From NCBI GenBank assembly GCA_037042915.1, contig CM073203.1, positions 2,666,001 through 2,730,000 on the forward strand: 64,000 nt of DNA. Reading direction: 5' to 3'. The translations under genes and the position numbers were made by a program. Of the stretch, positions 34,068-44,478 are shown piece after piece. Positions within the stretch are counted from its first letter, which is position 1; each line of letters starts with the position of its first letter. A model generated the notes under the pieces. It was not told where the DNA came from. It did no database searches and saw only the letters and a list, made by a program, of their open reading frames with translations. Source of the stretch: Auricularia sp. M13 (lineage: Eukaryota > Basidiomycota > Agaricomycetes > Auriculariales > Auriculariaceae).

Positions 34068-36384
34068 TAACCCCCCTTCCAGCCGCGAGCCCGCAAAAAG
34101 CGACCGAGTATGGTGGAGGCCATTGGGGGTGGCCGAAGTCGTTAAATTCATGACGAATCGAAATAGAAGTGTACCCTCGCATCGGGCGAGACGCAAAGCA
34201 CGGAGGTCGTCTCCCCCGCTCGGACCGAAGTGGTCCACGGCGAAAGCGAGGCCCATTGGGGGTGAGGACTGACGGGCTATTACGGCACGGCGATCAATCC
34301 TCACCGATCCAAGGTGCAACACCAGCGTCGGAAACATTGCAGGTCCAAGGGAAAGAGTCGGTCCGAGCTCCAAGCGAGAAGGACACCTACTCGGGATGTC
34401 CCCACACCACATCTCAATATGCGGCGGCCACTGGGAGTCCTACCGTCCGGGAGGGAACACGGGAAAGGTCGTTACTGCCGAGCGAAACGCGGGAGCGGTC
34501 GAGGTCGTAATGGAAAAGAGAGCGGGACGCGCTGCGCCCAAGAACGGACTCCTACCATCTCCGGCTGGGGTACAAGGGTGGGGGGAAGGTCCGAGTACAC
34601 CGAGATAGCGCCCGAGGCACAGGACCGAAGGTATAGGAGGTGTCGGAGTGTTGGTCCGCGACCAACAACGTTGAGCACTGCGCATCCCAGTGGATCGCAA
34701 CCTCAACCCCGGTGAAGGGCACGACGAGAGTTTGAAGCGAAATCATGGCGGTCGTAAGCGTAAGCCAGTGCGGTCGGCATCGGGGTGGCAGCCCGGGAGG
34801 AGGGGTGGAGTGTAGGGGAGGATGTCCGATGCGACGGCGAGTCCGAGGGTAAACAGCGGCTATCCCGAAGTGAGCTCGTGCAGTGCGCAAGCAGAGCTGG
34901 ACTTCATCAGTGACATCGCCGGTGGGTCCGAAGTGCGGGTCCGTCCCGGGAGGGGGTTCCAGATGCGCCAGAGAAGTCCACAGGTCCAACAGGATGCGAT
35001 GTCAGGGCGGCCGACGTACGCGACCGATGCACTGAACATCGGATGCACGTATCTTGCCGAGGACCTCTTCGTTTGGCAAGGTCCGACCGCAAATAGAAGG
35101 CCAGGAATTGGGAGAGGACACGGGCACCTCGCGCGGGATTCGGAAAGACGCCCGACGGCGAAATAAACGGCGGAGCGGACAGGGGGTTGACAGTCGGCAG
35201 CATCGCCGAGGGCGCGTTGTATCGAACGGGCGGCGGGTCATGCGGCCGCGAAGACCTTGCCACAACACCTGTGCGATGGACGGAAAGCCTGGGAGACCAT
35301 TGGGTCCGTGTCCGGTTCGTGTACTCCATCCTGTAACGCCGAAGAGGGGGTGCGCGCGTGAGCACCGATATTCCGAGCAAACCAACGCGATCCAGCGGGG
35401 CTCCGGCCTCGGTCCATGTCAGGGAGCACCTCCAAGGTCCAGCGGCGAGGTAGGTCAGCGTTGGCTCACGCGTCCGACACCGGAAGATCCAGGTCGGCGG
35501 AGGGTGCGAAACACCAGATGTCCAGCAGCTCGGCCGAGCGCACGGCGACCTGTACTGTTGCCAGCGGTGCATAACTAACAGCGGCCGACATCTGTAGGTG
35601 TGGAATGGTCCGAGGTGAGCTTGGAGCACAAGGACCGAGGGTAGATGGGTGCCGAGGGTCGCGCTGCGAAGGACCGAGGTGTGCAAGTGCGTGGGACGCC
35701 CAAACGCTCGATTGGCAGCCAGGACAGCGTGCGCGGGGTATCGGTCAAGCACGCATGGGTGGGGGACGTTGATACGCGTTGACCGAGCCTTGGGGCAGGC
35801 GGAACGCAGCAGGGGCCGGCGAGGGGGAGCGGAAATGGTCCGGCCGAGGCGGTGCATGGCAACGGCGGCATCGACGAGCGTAGCGCCTCGTAACTTCGCA
35901 TGGGACTCCGGAGGGGTGGTGCAAGGGTGTCGGCAAAGTTTGGAAGCCATCGGCCTATAGGGTGTTCGTCGGCGAAGCGATTCGTGCGGACTGCGAGCGG
36001 GATTTGCCGGACGTCGTTGCGAGGGGCGACCAAAGGGAAAACTACAACTCCAGAAGGGTCCGGAACTTGAGGGTAAGGTTTGGGAAGCGTGCCTAAGGGC
36101 GGTATGGGGTTAAAGGAAGGCCGAGAGGCGGCCAGGGGGTCCGGGAGGGTTCGGGTCCAAGGGGGCGGCCACCAGAAGCTTGAGACCGAGGCCAGGGGAT
36201 TCTGTGGGCGAGATCGGTCCTATATCCAAGGTCCAGGTGGTATAAGCGAAGGGGATATCGTGGAGACCGCAGGGGCGGGCACTCGCAGCTCCGCTGGGGG
36301 TAGGAGGAAGTAGAGAGCGGATAGAAGAGGATAGAGGGGGGGAGGAACTGAGTACCCGGAGTGGACGGGGTAGGTTGGATCTTA
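34068..36384. other. Internal region of the second LTR family, no supported gene
   Basis: 2317 bp without protein motifs. Open frames on both strands are Pro/Arg/Ser-rich and antisense to one another. CCGAG and CCGAAG words are dense on the plus strand. Confidence 0.6.
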
Positions 36385-37409
36385 TGTCACGGTGTGCTGC
36401 ATACACCACCGACCAGGAGGCGTAGCCGACCAGGAAGGGTACTCAGGAGGGGAAGGTCGAACACATAATAGACCAGATCCAACCTAGGGTACATCCGAGG
36501 GCAATCGCCGGTACATATAGTCCGATCGGAGGCAAACCGGATCCGAACGCTCGGGACAACAAAGGAAGCCAACCAACACCAAAGAGAGGTCCGGAAGCGA
36601 TGGGAAAGGCATCGGGGAAGTCACCGAGGGTAATCTGGAGCCAGTGGAAGCAATGGGGGGTAAAGGGAGTCAAGGGAGGGTCAAGAAGGAGTGAAGCGTC
36701 GCGCCGAAGGCGCAGAACGACTCCGGACGAAGGGGATAAAGGATGTCCGTGCCTATGGAGGGTATTGGGCGGGTATCCGAGACAGACCGAGGTGTCCTTG
36801 CATGTATGCACGCACTGACACCGGGGGCGAAAGGCGCCGACGCAATGGCGAGCGTAGCGGCGAGCGCAACGCGTCGGCGAGCGAGGTACGAGCGTACCAC
36901 CCAACAATCAACACTCCCACTCCATCCGAACAGCCTCCGGACCATGGACCATGCCGCGCGTGGACCGAGGAAAGTGTGGCGGCCGAGGTCCGAGGTGCCG
37001 GAGCGGTCGAGCATCCAGGGGACAGAGGGTGAAGGATGTACGTCGGCACGATCGTTGCAGCTTCACCTGTACTCCCAGCGCACACCGGCCATGCAGGGCA
37101 ATACCCGAGGTGTGGTGTGCGGCATCTCCGAAGGTGTAGGCCGTAATGTGACACCGAGAAGACGGACCGACGAACAGATACACGCCGGGTGGAAACCAGC
37201 GCAGCGGTGATTGACAACAATGGCAATAGCGCGTCGCATCCAAGGACCGAGGTTGACAGGGGTCCGGTGACGCCGAGAGAAGGTAGCCGAGGTGCCAGCG
37301 GTCCGGAGAGGCATGCGGAACGGGTATATCGGTCCGTACGGAGCGGGTGAAGCGGCGAAAGAGATCCAACGGAAGTGGCGTATGGGCAAGATCGCCGCGC
37401 ACCGTAACA
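36385..37409 (+). repeat. 3' LTR of the second LTR family (1025 bp)
   Basis: Preceded by TAGGTTGGATCTTA and begins TGTCACGG. The same CTTATGTCACGG junction marks every LTR start in the array at 1-11839. Followed by the CAAAC target duplication. Confidence 0.9.
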
Positions 37410-40361
37410 CAAACAGAACTCGTCGCATTACAAGGCTTACTGCCTCGGGTGCATTGCCAAGCATCGGCCGCCCTCAGTTGCCGAATCTGTGGACCACGAG
37501 GCTGGCATTGATGTTGAGGAGGAAAAGAAGCAGGCGTGGTTTATTGATGGTGCGCAAGCTTAGAAATTTGTTCTTGAATCTCTGCTTATAATGCCTAGCA
37601 TGCGAGAAAGCTGGTTCTGTCCTTGGAGTCGAAGACGCTATGGTAGCGCACATCCTTGGACCGCGCGGCGGCGATCCCTGTCCGCATGTATCCAAGGCAG
37701 CAACTGAGGTTGCCTCAAAGCTCCGTTCTGGCAGCAACAACGATGACGAGCGCCCGAAAAAGAAGCAGCGCACCGGTGTACAGTCCTCCGTCGAGAACAA
37801 GATGCATCAAACCATCCTTAAGACGTACAAAAGCTCTGCGATGCCCTTTACCGAAGATCAAATCAAGACGATCCACGAGCAATTCATCAAAGCCACGATT
37901 GCGGCGAACCTGCCGTTCATGTGGGTCGACAATCCCGAAGTCATCAAGCTGTTCATGCTTTTCCGCGCCATCGCCTGCGACGCCATCCCGAGCTCCAAGG
38001 TCCTCGCCAATCGCTTACTCGACGAAAGGAGCGTGAACGTCGAGACGGCCCTTCAGGAGAAGCTAAACGGCACGGATGTGACCTTAACGTGAGTTGCAGT
38101 GATCCCTTCGAGTGCAATGAACTCACAGTCGTTGCAGCACCGATGGATGGAAGGACATGAGCCGTAATGCTGTTGCCGGTGTAAATGTAACTGCGTCGGG
38201 CCAGGTGAATTGAATTTGTGGTCGCCAGCATGGTTGACTCACTCTTTAAAGTCACATCTAGTTGAGCTTGTCAACACCAACGGCGACGGAAAAGACGGGC
38301 CTGCAATGTGTGAATCTATGGGAAGCATGATTGACCGTACTGAGGCGACATACGGCTGTGCTGTACGCAAACTGTGCACCGACAACGATGGCGGCACAGA
38401 GGCTGGACGCAATGCGCTGGCCGACGAGCGTCCTTGGCTACTTGTTGGCCCATGCTGGGCACATCAGGTGCGTTGTGCTATGCATACAGGGGAACGGTTA
38501 GTAACACGAGCAGGCGCAGCTCATCAATAACGACTACTTCAAGATCAGCGGTGTTGCCAGCGAGACTGCGGAAACGGCAACGGACCTCACAGGCTGGCTC
38601 CTGAATCACGGCCGCGTACGCTACGTCTTTGATCAGGCTCAGACCGAAAAGACAGGCAAGCCACCGCTTGCATACCTAGTTGGAAACAAGACACGGTGGA
38701 CGACACATACCCTTGCTTTCCAACGCCTGCTAGACCTGAAGGACACGTTGCGTGGGACGGTTGTCCTACAACGCGCAAGCATCGTCACTGCACAGCTCGG
38801 GGCCGAAAAGAGCAAGAAGAAACGTACAGAGATCACCAAGACAGCCAATCGGTGGTGCGACACGATTGACGACGCACAGTTCTGGAAGAAGCTCGACACC
38901 GTTGTGGGCGACATCGAGCCTATCACCTATATGGTCAATATTAACCAGGCAGATGGGACCCGTCCTGACCAAGTCCTGCTTTCACTTGCCGGTGTGTATC
39001 TGCATTTCTCGAAGCACGCAGACTCCACGCTGCGGAAGGGGATGATGGAGAGCCTGGAGCTGCGATGGCAAGATGTTGACCAGGCAATCTATTTCCTTGC
39101 ACTGGTCCTCAACCCGTACGAGAAGTTGGAGCGGTTTGGAGACAAGGCTGGCATCGACGTGTTTGCAGTCAATCATGAGCTGCTCGAGGTGCGTGGTCAA
39201 GGCCGAGTTGGTCGGAGTAACTTGACGGAAACAATAATAGTTCTATCGTCGCGTTCACTCGCGACCGTTGCCGCTTCCTTGCTCAGAGGCTACCGAGGCT
39301 GCGCACCAGGCGAAGCTCAATAGCGATGCGGAGCAACTGTCAATTGCCTTCTTCGAGTACATCGGTGGCCACGGCGCATTTGCAAGCTGGGCCAACAGCA
39401 AGGCCGCGTTCATGAAAGCGCATGTGAGTTGTCCATTCCTTTATGTTCCAAACCAATCTGTGGCATGCAGGGAAACGACCCCGTCGCTGTCTGGCGTCAG
39501 TACAAGTCCATGCCCTCTGCGGCGGCCCTTGCAGACTTTGCCATCTTGGTGCTTGAGTTGGCATGCAACCAAGGCGGCAATGAGCGCACATTTTCAGATC
39601 TACTTGTCAAGAAGACAAAGCGTCGCAATCGGCTGGGCCTGAAGAAGCTTGAGAAGATGTCCAAGGTGCGTAAATTTGCTCAGTAGCCCGCTGTGTTGTC
39701 TAATGCCCATCCAAGTTGGGTGCTGTCATCCGTGCAGAACATGTTACCGACAACTTGGTCAAGAACCGCTCTGCACGTACAGTCCATGACGATAAGCGCA
39801 TACAAGAGCTGCTTTCTGTGCCGCGATATGCGGATCTACTCGACAACGACGACGACGATTCAGAGGATGGATCTGAGCGCGCACCCGCACCGCACGGTTT
39901 GATTGCATCGTCTGCCGCTTGGCGGGCCGAACTCGCACGCTGGCGCACGACTGCGGGGGAATCTGCGCGCAGCAACAAGCGTAACGTGCGCCTCTTTCCA
40001 CGCAGCCTTGCCTTGCTGTTCGGTGGAAATGCGACACGTCCCGCCACAGCGCCTGCACGCGCCACGCGCCGGAAGCAGCACACCGAAGAGCTGCTCCTCA
40101 TGGAGCTCCTGGCTGCGGAGTATGAAGGAGAGCCCGAGGACGACGGCGCGAAAGAGGGCTCCGATGACGATTATGAAGAGTACGAAGAGTTCGGACTTGC
40201 ATGATGTCTTTTCTTGTCTGGGTCTCCAATGAACTGGTTTGCACGCTCAACATAACATATTAGGTGTTAAAATCGATGTTAAGTTAAGGCTTATTAAGGA
40301 TTTAAGGGTTAACCCAGATTTCCCAGCTCTTAAGACCTTATGGGCGAACACTGGAACCAAT

Positions 40362-40700
40362 AAACGTCCTGCATGTAGTTTGAGTCCTTTTCAGTGTTCT
40401 ATATTGATGTAGGGGCATTGTTCACAGATCCTTCGGATGCATATTGCTTGCTGACATAATGCATCACCATTCCGAGAGAGAACTTCCGGGCAAGCTACTG
40501 GGACTTCTGGGCAAGGTGCAGGATGAGCACATGTTCTGGGAGCATTACAATAAATTTCCAATGCAGAAAGCCTTTGGGTAGCCTAAAACCTGGCCAGTTG
40601 CGGATCTCCGGAAGCAAATCGGAGGTATATCCGCGGAAATAGCATGGATGGGTCCCGCCTCAGGGCCTTGCAGAGGTTACCAACCCGGTGCCGTCAGTTT
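40362..40700. other. Spacer between the hAT element and the second RNase H fragment
   Basis: No gene is supported. 40644-40690 (GATGGGTCCCGCCTCAGGG, TTGCAGAGG) is similar to 32686-32725 on the other side of the hAT element, so the hAT inserted into a small repeat between two RNase H fragments. Confidence 0.4.
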
Positions 40701-41315
40701 ACTTCCGGTGTCCCCTTGATTGTCCGCGCGCACAACCCGCGGCCAAAGTCGGGCCAGCTTATCACAAACGCTATCCACGCGCGTATAGCACACCTGCGCA
40801 AGACACGCCCTAATCTGAACGTCACCTTGGTCTGGGTACCTGGGCACGAGGACATTCCTGGCAACGAGCTCGCGGACTTGCATGCAAAACGCGCAGCCGC
40901 GAGAGACACCACCCCGCTCGCCACTATCCGCGACCACCCGCTCCCTGATAGCGCGGCAGCCCTGCGTGCTACGTTCAAGAAGGCTGTACGCGTGCAGTGG
41001 CAGACGCGATGGGCGAGCTCAGAGCGTGGTAGACGCTATGCCCGGTTTGACAGCTCGTTGCCCTCTGCCAAGATACCGCGCGCATACCATGGTCTGAAGC
41101 GGAGTCACGCCGCTCTCCTCACGCAATTGCGGACAGGCCATGTTGCCAGTAGTAAGCTCGGAGCTGACCGGACCGGTGGAGCCCACCGAGTTTCCGATGC
41201 CGGCCGACGGATCATCGACCGAGTACAGTGTCCATACAGTCTCTGGACGCTTTCCCCATGCTTGAATTCCATTGAGCATCAACTTAATACAAGAACATAT
41301 GGGAAGCGACTATAG
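40701..41315 (+). pseudogene. Non-LTR retrotransposon RNase H, C-terminal fragment
   Basis: Contains NPRPKSGQLITNAIHARI, then LVWVPGHEDIPGNELADLHA with the conserved His and Asp of RNase H, and a C-terminal extension (TQLRTGHVAS) typical of LINE polyproteins before the zinc-binding end. The frame runs to a stop at 41315 without the CCHC end. A remnant. Confidence 0.75.
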
Positions 41316-41434
41316 TTTCGACATTGATGCTACTTAAAATAATTGAGGACCCTCTGTTGCGCATCTTGTGATGCGAGCGCTTGCATTCCTCAATCTAATC
41401 TTATGAGCAGTTAAACAAATGGACAGAAGGAAGA

Positions 41435-43675
41435 CTAATGCTCACCAGCCGGATTTTCGTCTTCAACCTGTTGGTCAACATCGGGATTGTCTTCCTCCCC
41501 TTGAGCTGCTGCCCTTGCAGCTTCCCGAGCCTCGCGCTTTGCAGTGCGAGTATCAACTATTTCAGCATAAAGAAGAAACAGTGAGTGCATCATAAAATCA
41601 TGAGCCGTTGCAGACATCTGCTCCAGCAAATACTTGTAGCGATCCAGCCAAGAATTGAATTGCTCGGCCGTCTCGAGGTTGAATGCGCGTGTACGATGTA
41701 CCCGTCCATTGTCGTCGACGCGCTCCAGGACTAGATCAGGCTGGGATCCATCTCCTGGTGCTGGGTTGCAGAAGGTGCGGCACAGAATGTCCTCGGCGCT
41801 ATGGCCAATGTAATGCCAAGAGTCGACGATGAAGCGTGTAACCTCAATCCAGACAGAGTCCGGGTGAGATGTCTGGAGATGGGCAAGGAATGCGCACACC
41901 TTGTCATAGGCAATAAAGCATGGGCGGAGTGCCGGATGGTCGGCCCAAACACTGTCGATGAAGTTGTAGACGTTACTGACTGACTCCGAATCATAGAACT
42001 TGGTCCATGCGATTGGATATCCACAGGCCCATTGAATTGTCTGGATGCAGTAGACGGCCCGCGATCGAAAGACGTGATCAACTCGATTTCCGGCAAGTCC
42101 ATCGACGTCAGGGAGATGCGGACGAAGCTGAACTCCAGGAGCACCCTCGTCGGCAGCGCGAACCTGTTGCCTGATGACTCGTTGCACCCCAGCAAATGAC
42201 ATCCGTCCAAACCGTCGTTGATATGCCTGAAAAAATGCCTTGTGTTCGGGAGCGTCGCAGCTGTAAAACTTTGCACCAAGATGTACAGCGCGTGGGCGGC
42301 CACAGGGAATGATGCCGCATTTGTCGTTCCAACCAGCCTCCTCATGAGTGGCGCAGAAGCGACCATCCTTATAGTTATTGAGTGCGCCCTGGCACCCTGC
42401 AATGGCACAAATCTGATGTATGTGAGTTGAGGATTCAAGGCGAACGAGCGAGCCACATACAGCGTGTTGAATAGCTTTCCCATCCATTACAGCCATGTTG
42501 ACCTGAAGTTCGTCGTTGTCGTCATGCACTGGCTGCGCAGGGAGAATAGCGGCAGGCGGTGCCTGCGGTACATTCTCAGGGAGCTAGAATGAGCAGTCCA
42601 TCAGTGCTTGAAGGCAAGGAAGGATCCAGCTGCTTACCTCCGGAATATCGTCGACACCTATAACAAACTCTTCTGGAAGAGCGTGATGAGGCTGGTTGGG
42701 AGTGCGATAGCGCTTTGGATGTGTGCAGTTACTGCAGGAATGCTCGAAAGCTTGGGGAGCAGTCCCACCATTTGGTCCAATAGCTGCAACGACGGCAGAC
42801 ATGAGATCATCTGCAGTGTGCTCTGCTGCACAGCTAAAGCCGTCAAGAAGTCCATGCTTAAGAAGTAGTCGTCGACCAAGGTGCTCTGCGAACAGGCGCC
42901 GCACTTGGCGATAGGTCATGACTGGTGCTCCTGGACGATAGTCGCTGAGATATTGAGCGAAGCTTGACCATCCACAATGGAGATTTCGGAATGCGGATTC
43001 TTGCATTATTGCGATGTCGCGGTGTACCCAAAGCTGGTCTGTCTTCGACACGCGGATGTAGTGTGGTTGTGCTTCCAACCGAGTAATGCGTGCCTCGCTT
43101 GCAAGGTCCGGTCGAACTGAGCGTCGGTCGGGCCAGTAGATGGTCTTGCAATTGTTGCACACTGCACTGACAAGTATCCCATGCGCGCGAATTGCGTCAC
43201 CGCGTAAGATTCGAACAAGATGGGCGTCTGCGCGTCGCCGCAATGCTGGGCCATTTGGACAGACAACACAGTTGAGATGCTGTGTGCACAGGACGGGCGG
43301 AGGGAATGCCAATAATGGAGAGTGTTCCACCTCCGTCAGGTCTGAGAGTGCACTGAAGTCCCTAAGTAAGTCGTGGACTGCGTGCTCAGTGCGACCGGAG
43401 AAGTCGTCCTCATCGATGTCTTCAGGCAGTGCCTCAGCGGCCACAAGCTCGAGCGCTGTATTGAGCGTGGTATCCCACCCTGTTACAGTGTCTCGGCGAG
43501 CAGTGCGCTGCTGGTTTCTGAGAAGTTGCAGAAGTGGAAGAAGCGCACCAATGGCACCGATGAGAAAGAGTGCATTGCGTGCAGGATAATTTGGATGGAA
43601 GAAGAGATCGAGGATGAGAGAGAGTTGGTCAACTCGGAAAACCATGTCGTTACCCAGATCACTCGCTCCAAGCAC
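41435..43675 (-). CDS. KDZ-type transposase with cysteine clusters (CxC5/CxC6-like)
   Basis: Two exons, 43675-42638 and 42583-41435, with a 54-nt intron, giving 728 residues in frame. The N-terminal helical region (RVDQLSLILDLFFHPNYPAR) and Cys pairs (CTQHLNCVVCPNG, VSAVCNNCKTIYWP) correspond to the CxC5 region. The C-terminal half has CAIAGCQGALNNYKDGRFC, HEEAGWNDKCGIIPCGRP and the KDZ block RPCFIAYDKVCAFLAHL plus FIVDSWHYIGHSAEDILC. It ends in an acidic tail (EEDNPDVDQQVEDENP). Known: KDZ transposons are expanded in Agaricomycetes, some linked to TET/JBP genes. No TIRs were identified for this copy, so it may be immobile or domesticated. The frame is intact. Confidence 0.8.
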
Positions 43676-43938
43676 ACATTTATATATCGGCGAGACGTTG
43701 ATCGAAGTTCCATCGCGATCAAACTTCAGGGTGTGGACTATGTCTCGGAGCGAAATAAAATGTCTCGGTCAACCTGTGCTGCGCAATGTAGCATGACACT
43801 TTCACCGCAAGGCTCCTGATTGTAAGCAGGTAGAACCTCAGCATTAGACTCAGCTTCACTGATTGAATGTATTTATAGGATCTCATGACACCCGGATTGA
43901 TACTTGAACGGGCAATGCGGAGAATGTAGCAGCTGCTA

Positions 43939-44108
43939 CAGTGACCTCCGGCCGAAGCCGAAGTTACATGGGCAAGCTAACTCTGTCCCTACGCTTCGAG
44001 GCTCCTGATTCTAAGCTCACTACTCGTGATCAGTATGATGCTGGGACCATAATAAGAGTTCTTGCAAAGTTTGGTGACACCCGGATACGTGGTGATGGGA
44101 CAATGACA
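43939..44108 (+). repeat. Left inverted arm of the 3.3-kb element
   Basis: Matches the reverse complement of 47107-47269; shared blocks include AACTCTGTCCCTACGCTTCG and GTGACACCCGGAT. A further GACACCCGGAT sits just outside at 43886. Confidence 0.75.
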
Positions 44109-44478
44109 CGAGTAAATGCATTGAATAAGTCCGGCCGATGCCGGAGTCGCGCACGCAAAGCTTACATCTGTGTAAATGTTGCATAGAGGCATAATGCATA
44201 AAGACAATCACATAGATACATGGAGCGCATACTGAAGACAATTAATCACTGTCAGACTGCTCGTCGTCGTCATCGTCAAGGTTCTGGCTTGAAAGCCTCT
44301 TGCGCTTGGTGCGGCGATCCGACTCACTATCGTCGTCGTCCTCGTCGCGCCTACGACGCTTCTTGTCCTTCACCTCCTTCTCTTTGCCCTTCGCCTTGCT
44401 ACTTCCGCTCGCATTCAGCTTCTGCTTGTTAGTATTGCTCGACTTTCCTTCAAGAGCAGTCTTGCGCCATTCGTCGAA

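Larger units (their letters stand above)
33044..37409 (+). mobile_element. Non-autonomous LTR retroelement (LARD/TRIM-like), second family
   Basis: LTRs at 33044-34067 and 36385-37409 begin TGTCACGGTGTG and end CCGTAACA. The 5-bp duplication CAAAC lies at 33039-33043 and 37410-37414. The internal region (34068-36384, 2317 bp) starts TAACCCCCCTTCCAGCCGCG, almost the same as the internal start of the array family at 620. No ORF in the interior has recognisable gag or pol motifs. The LTRs differ by very few bases, so insertion is young. A purine run (GAGGGGGGGAGGAACTG near 36334) could be a polypurine tract. Confidence 0.9.
32991..40204 (+). pseudogene. hAT transposase, first exon split by an LTR retroelement
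   Basis: ATG at 32991 (MAPTLGPCWKFFV). The first exon breaks at 33043 and resumes after 37414 in the same frame with a Cys pair (AYCLGCIAKHR), which together look like a BED-type zinc finger. A short intron near 37550-37600 follows. The next exons include VSKAATEVASKLRSG, MPFTEDQIKTIHEQF and PFMWVDNPEVIKLF. The transposase core has GPAMCESMGSMID, LCTDNDGGTEAGRNAL, LLVGPCWAHQ and, at the C-terminus (about 39510-39665), the hAT dimerisation block CNQGGNERTFSDLLVKKTK. The last exon is acidic and ends EEYEEFGLA. The rest of the gene keeps its frames, so the LTR insertion is the main lesion and is recent. Confidence 0.8.
32787..40353 (+). mobile_element. hAT-superfamily DNA transposon (7.57 kb, with a nested LTR element)
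   Basis: Ends are CAGTGTTCGCC at 32787 and its reverse complement GGGCGAACACTG at 40353, with AT-rich TTAAG-containing subterminal sequence. The 8-mer GAACCAAT flanks both ends (32779-32786 and 40354-40361), the hallmark 8-bp target duplication of hAT elements. It carries a hAT transposase gene. Without the nested LTR element and its duplication it would be about 3.2 kb. Confidence 0.9.

Noticed and set aside
34100-36300. Several 100-350-residue Pro/Arg/Ser-rich frames on both strands of the second LTR family
   Set aside because: They overlap each other antisense, lack motifs and show chance GC-rich composition. No gag or pol signature.
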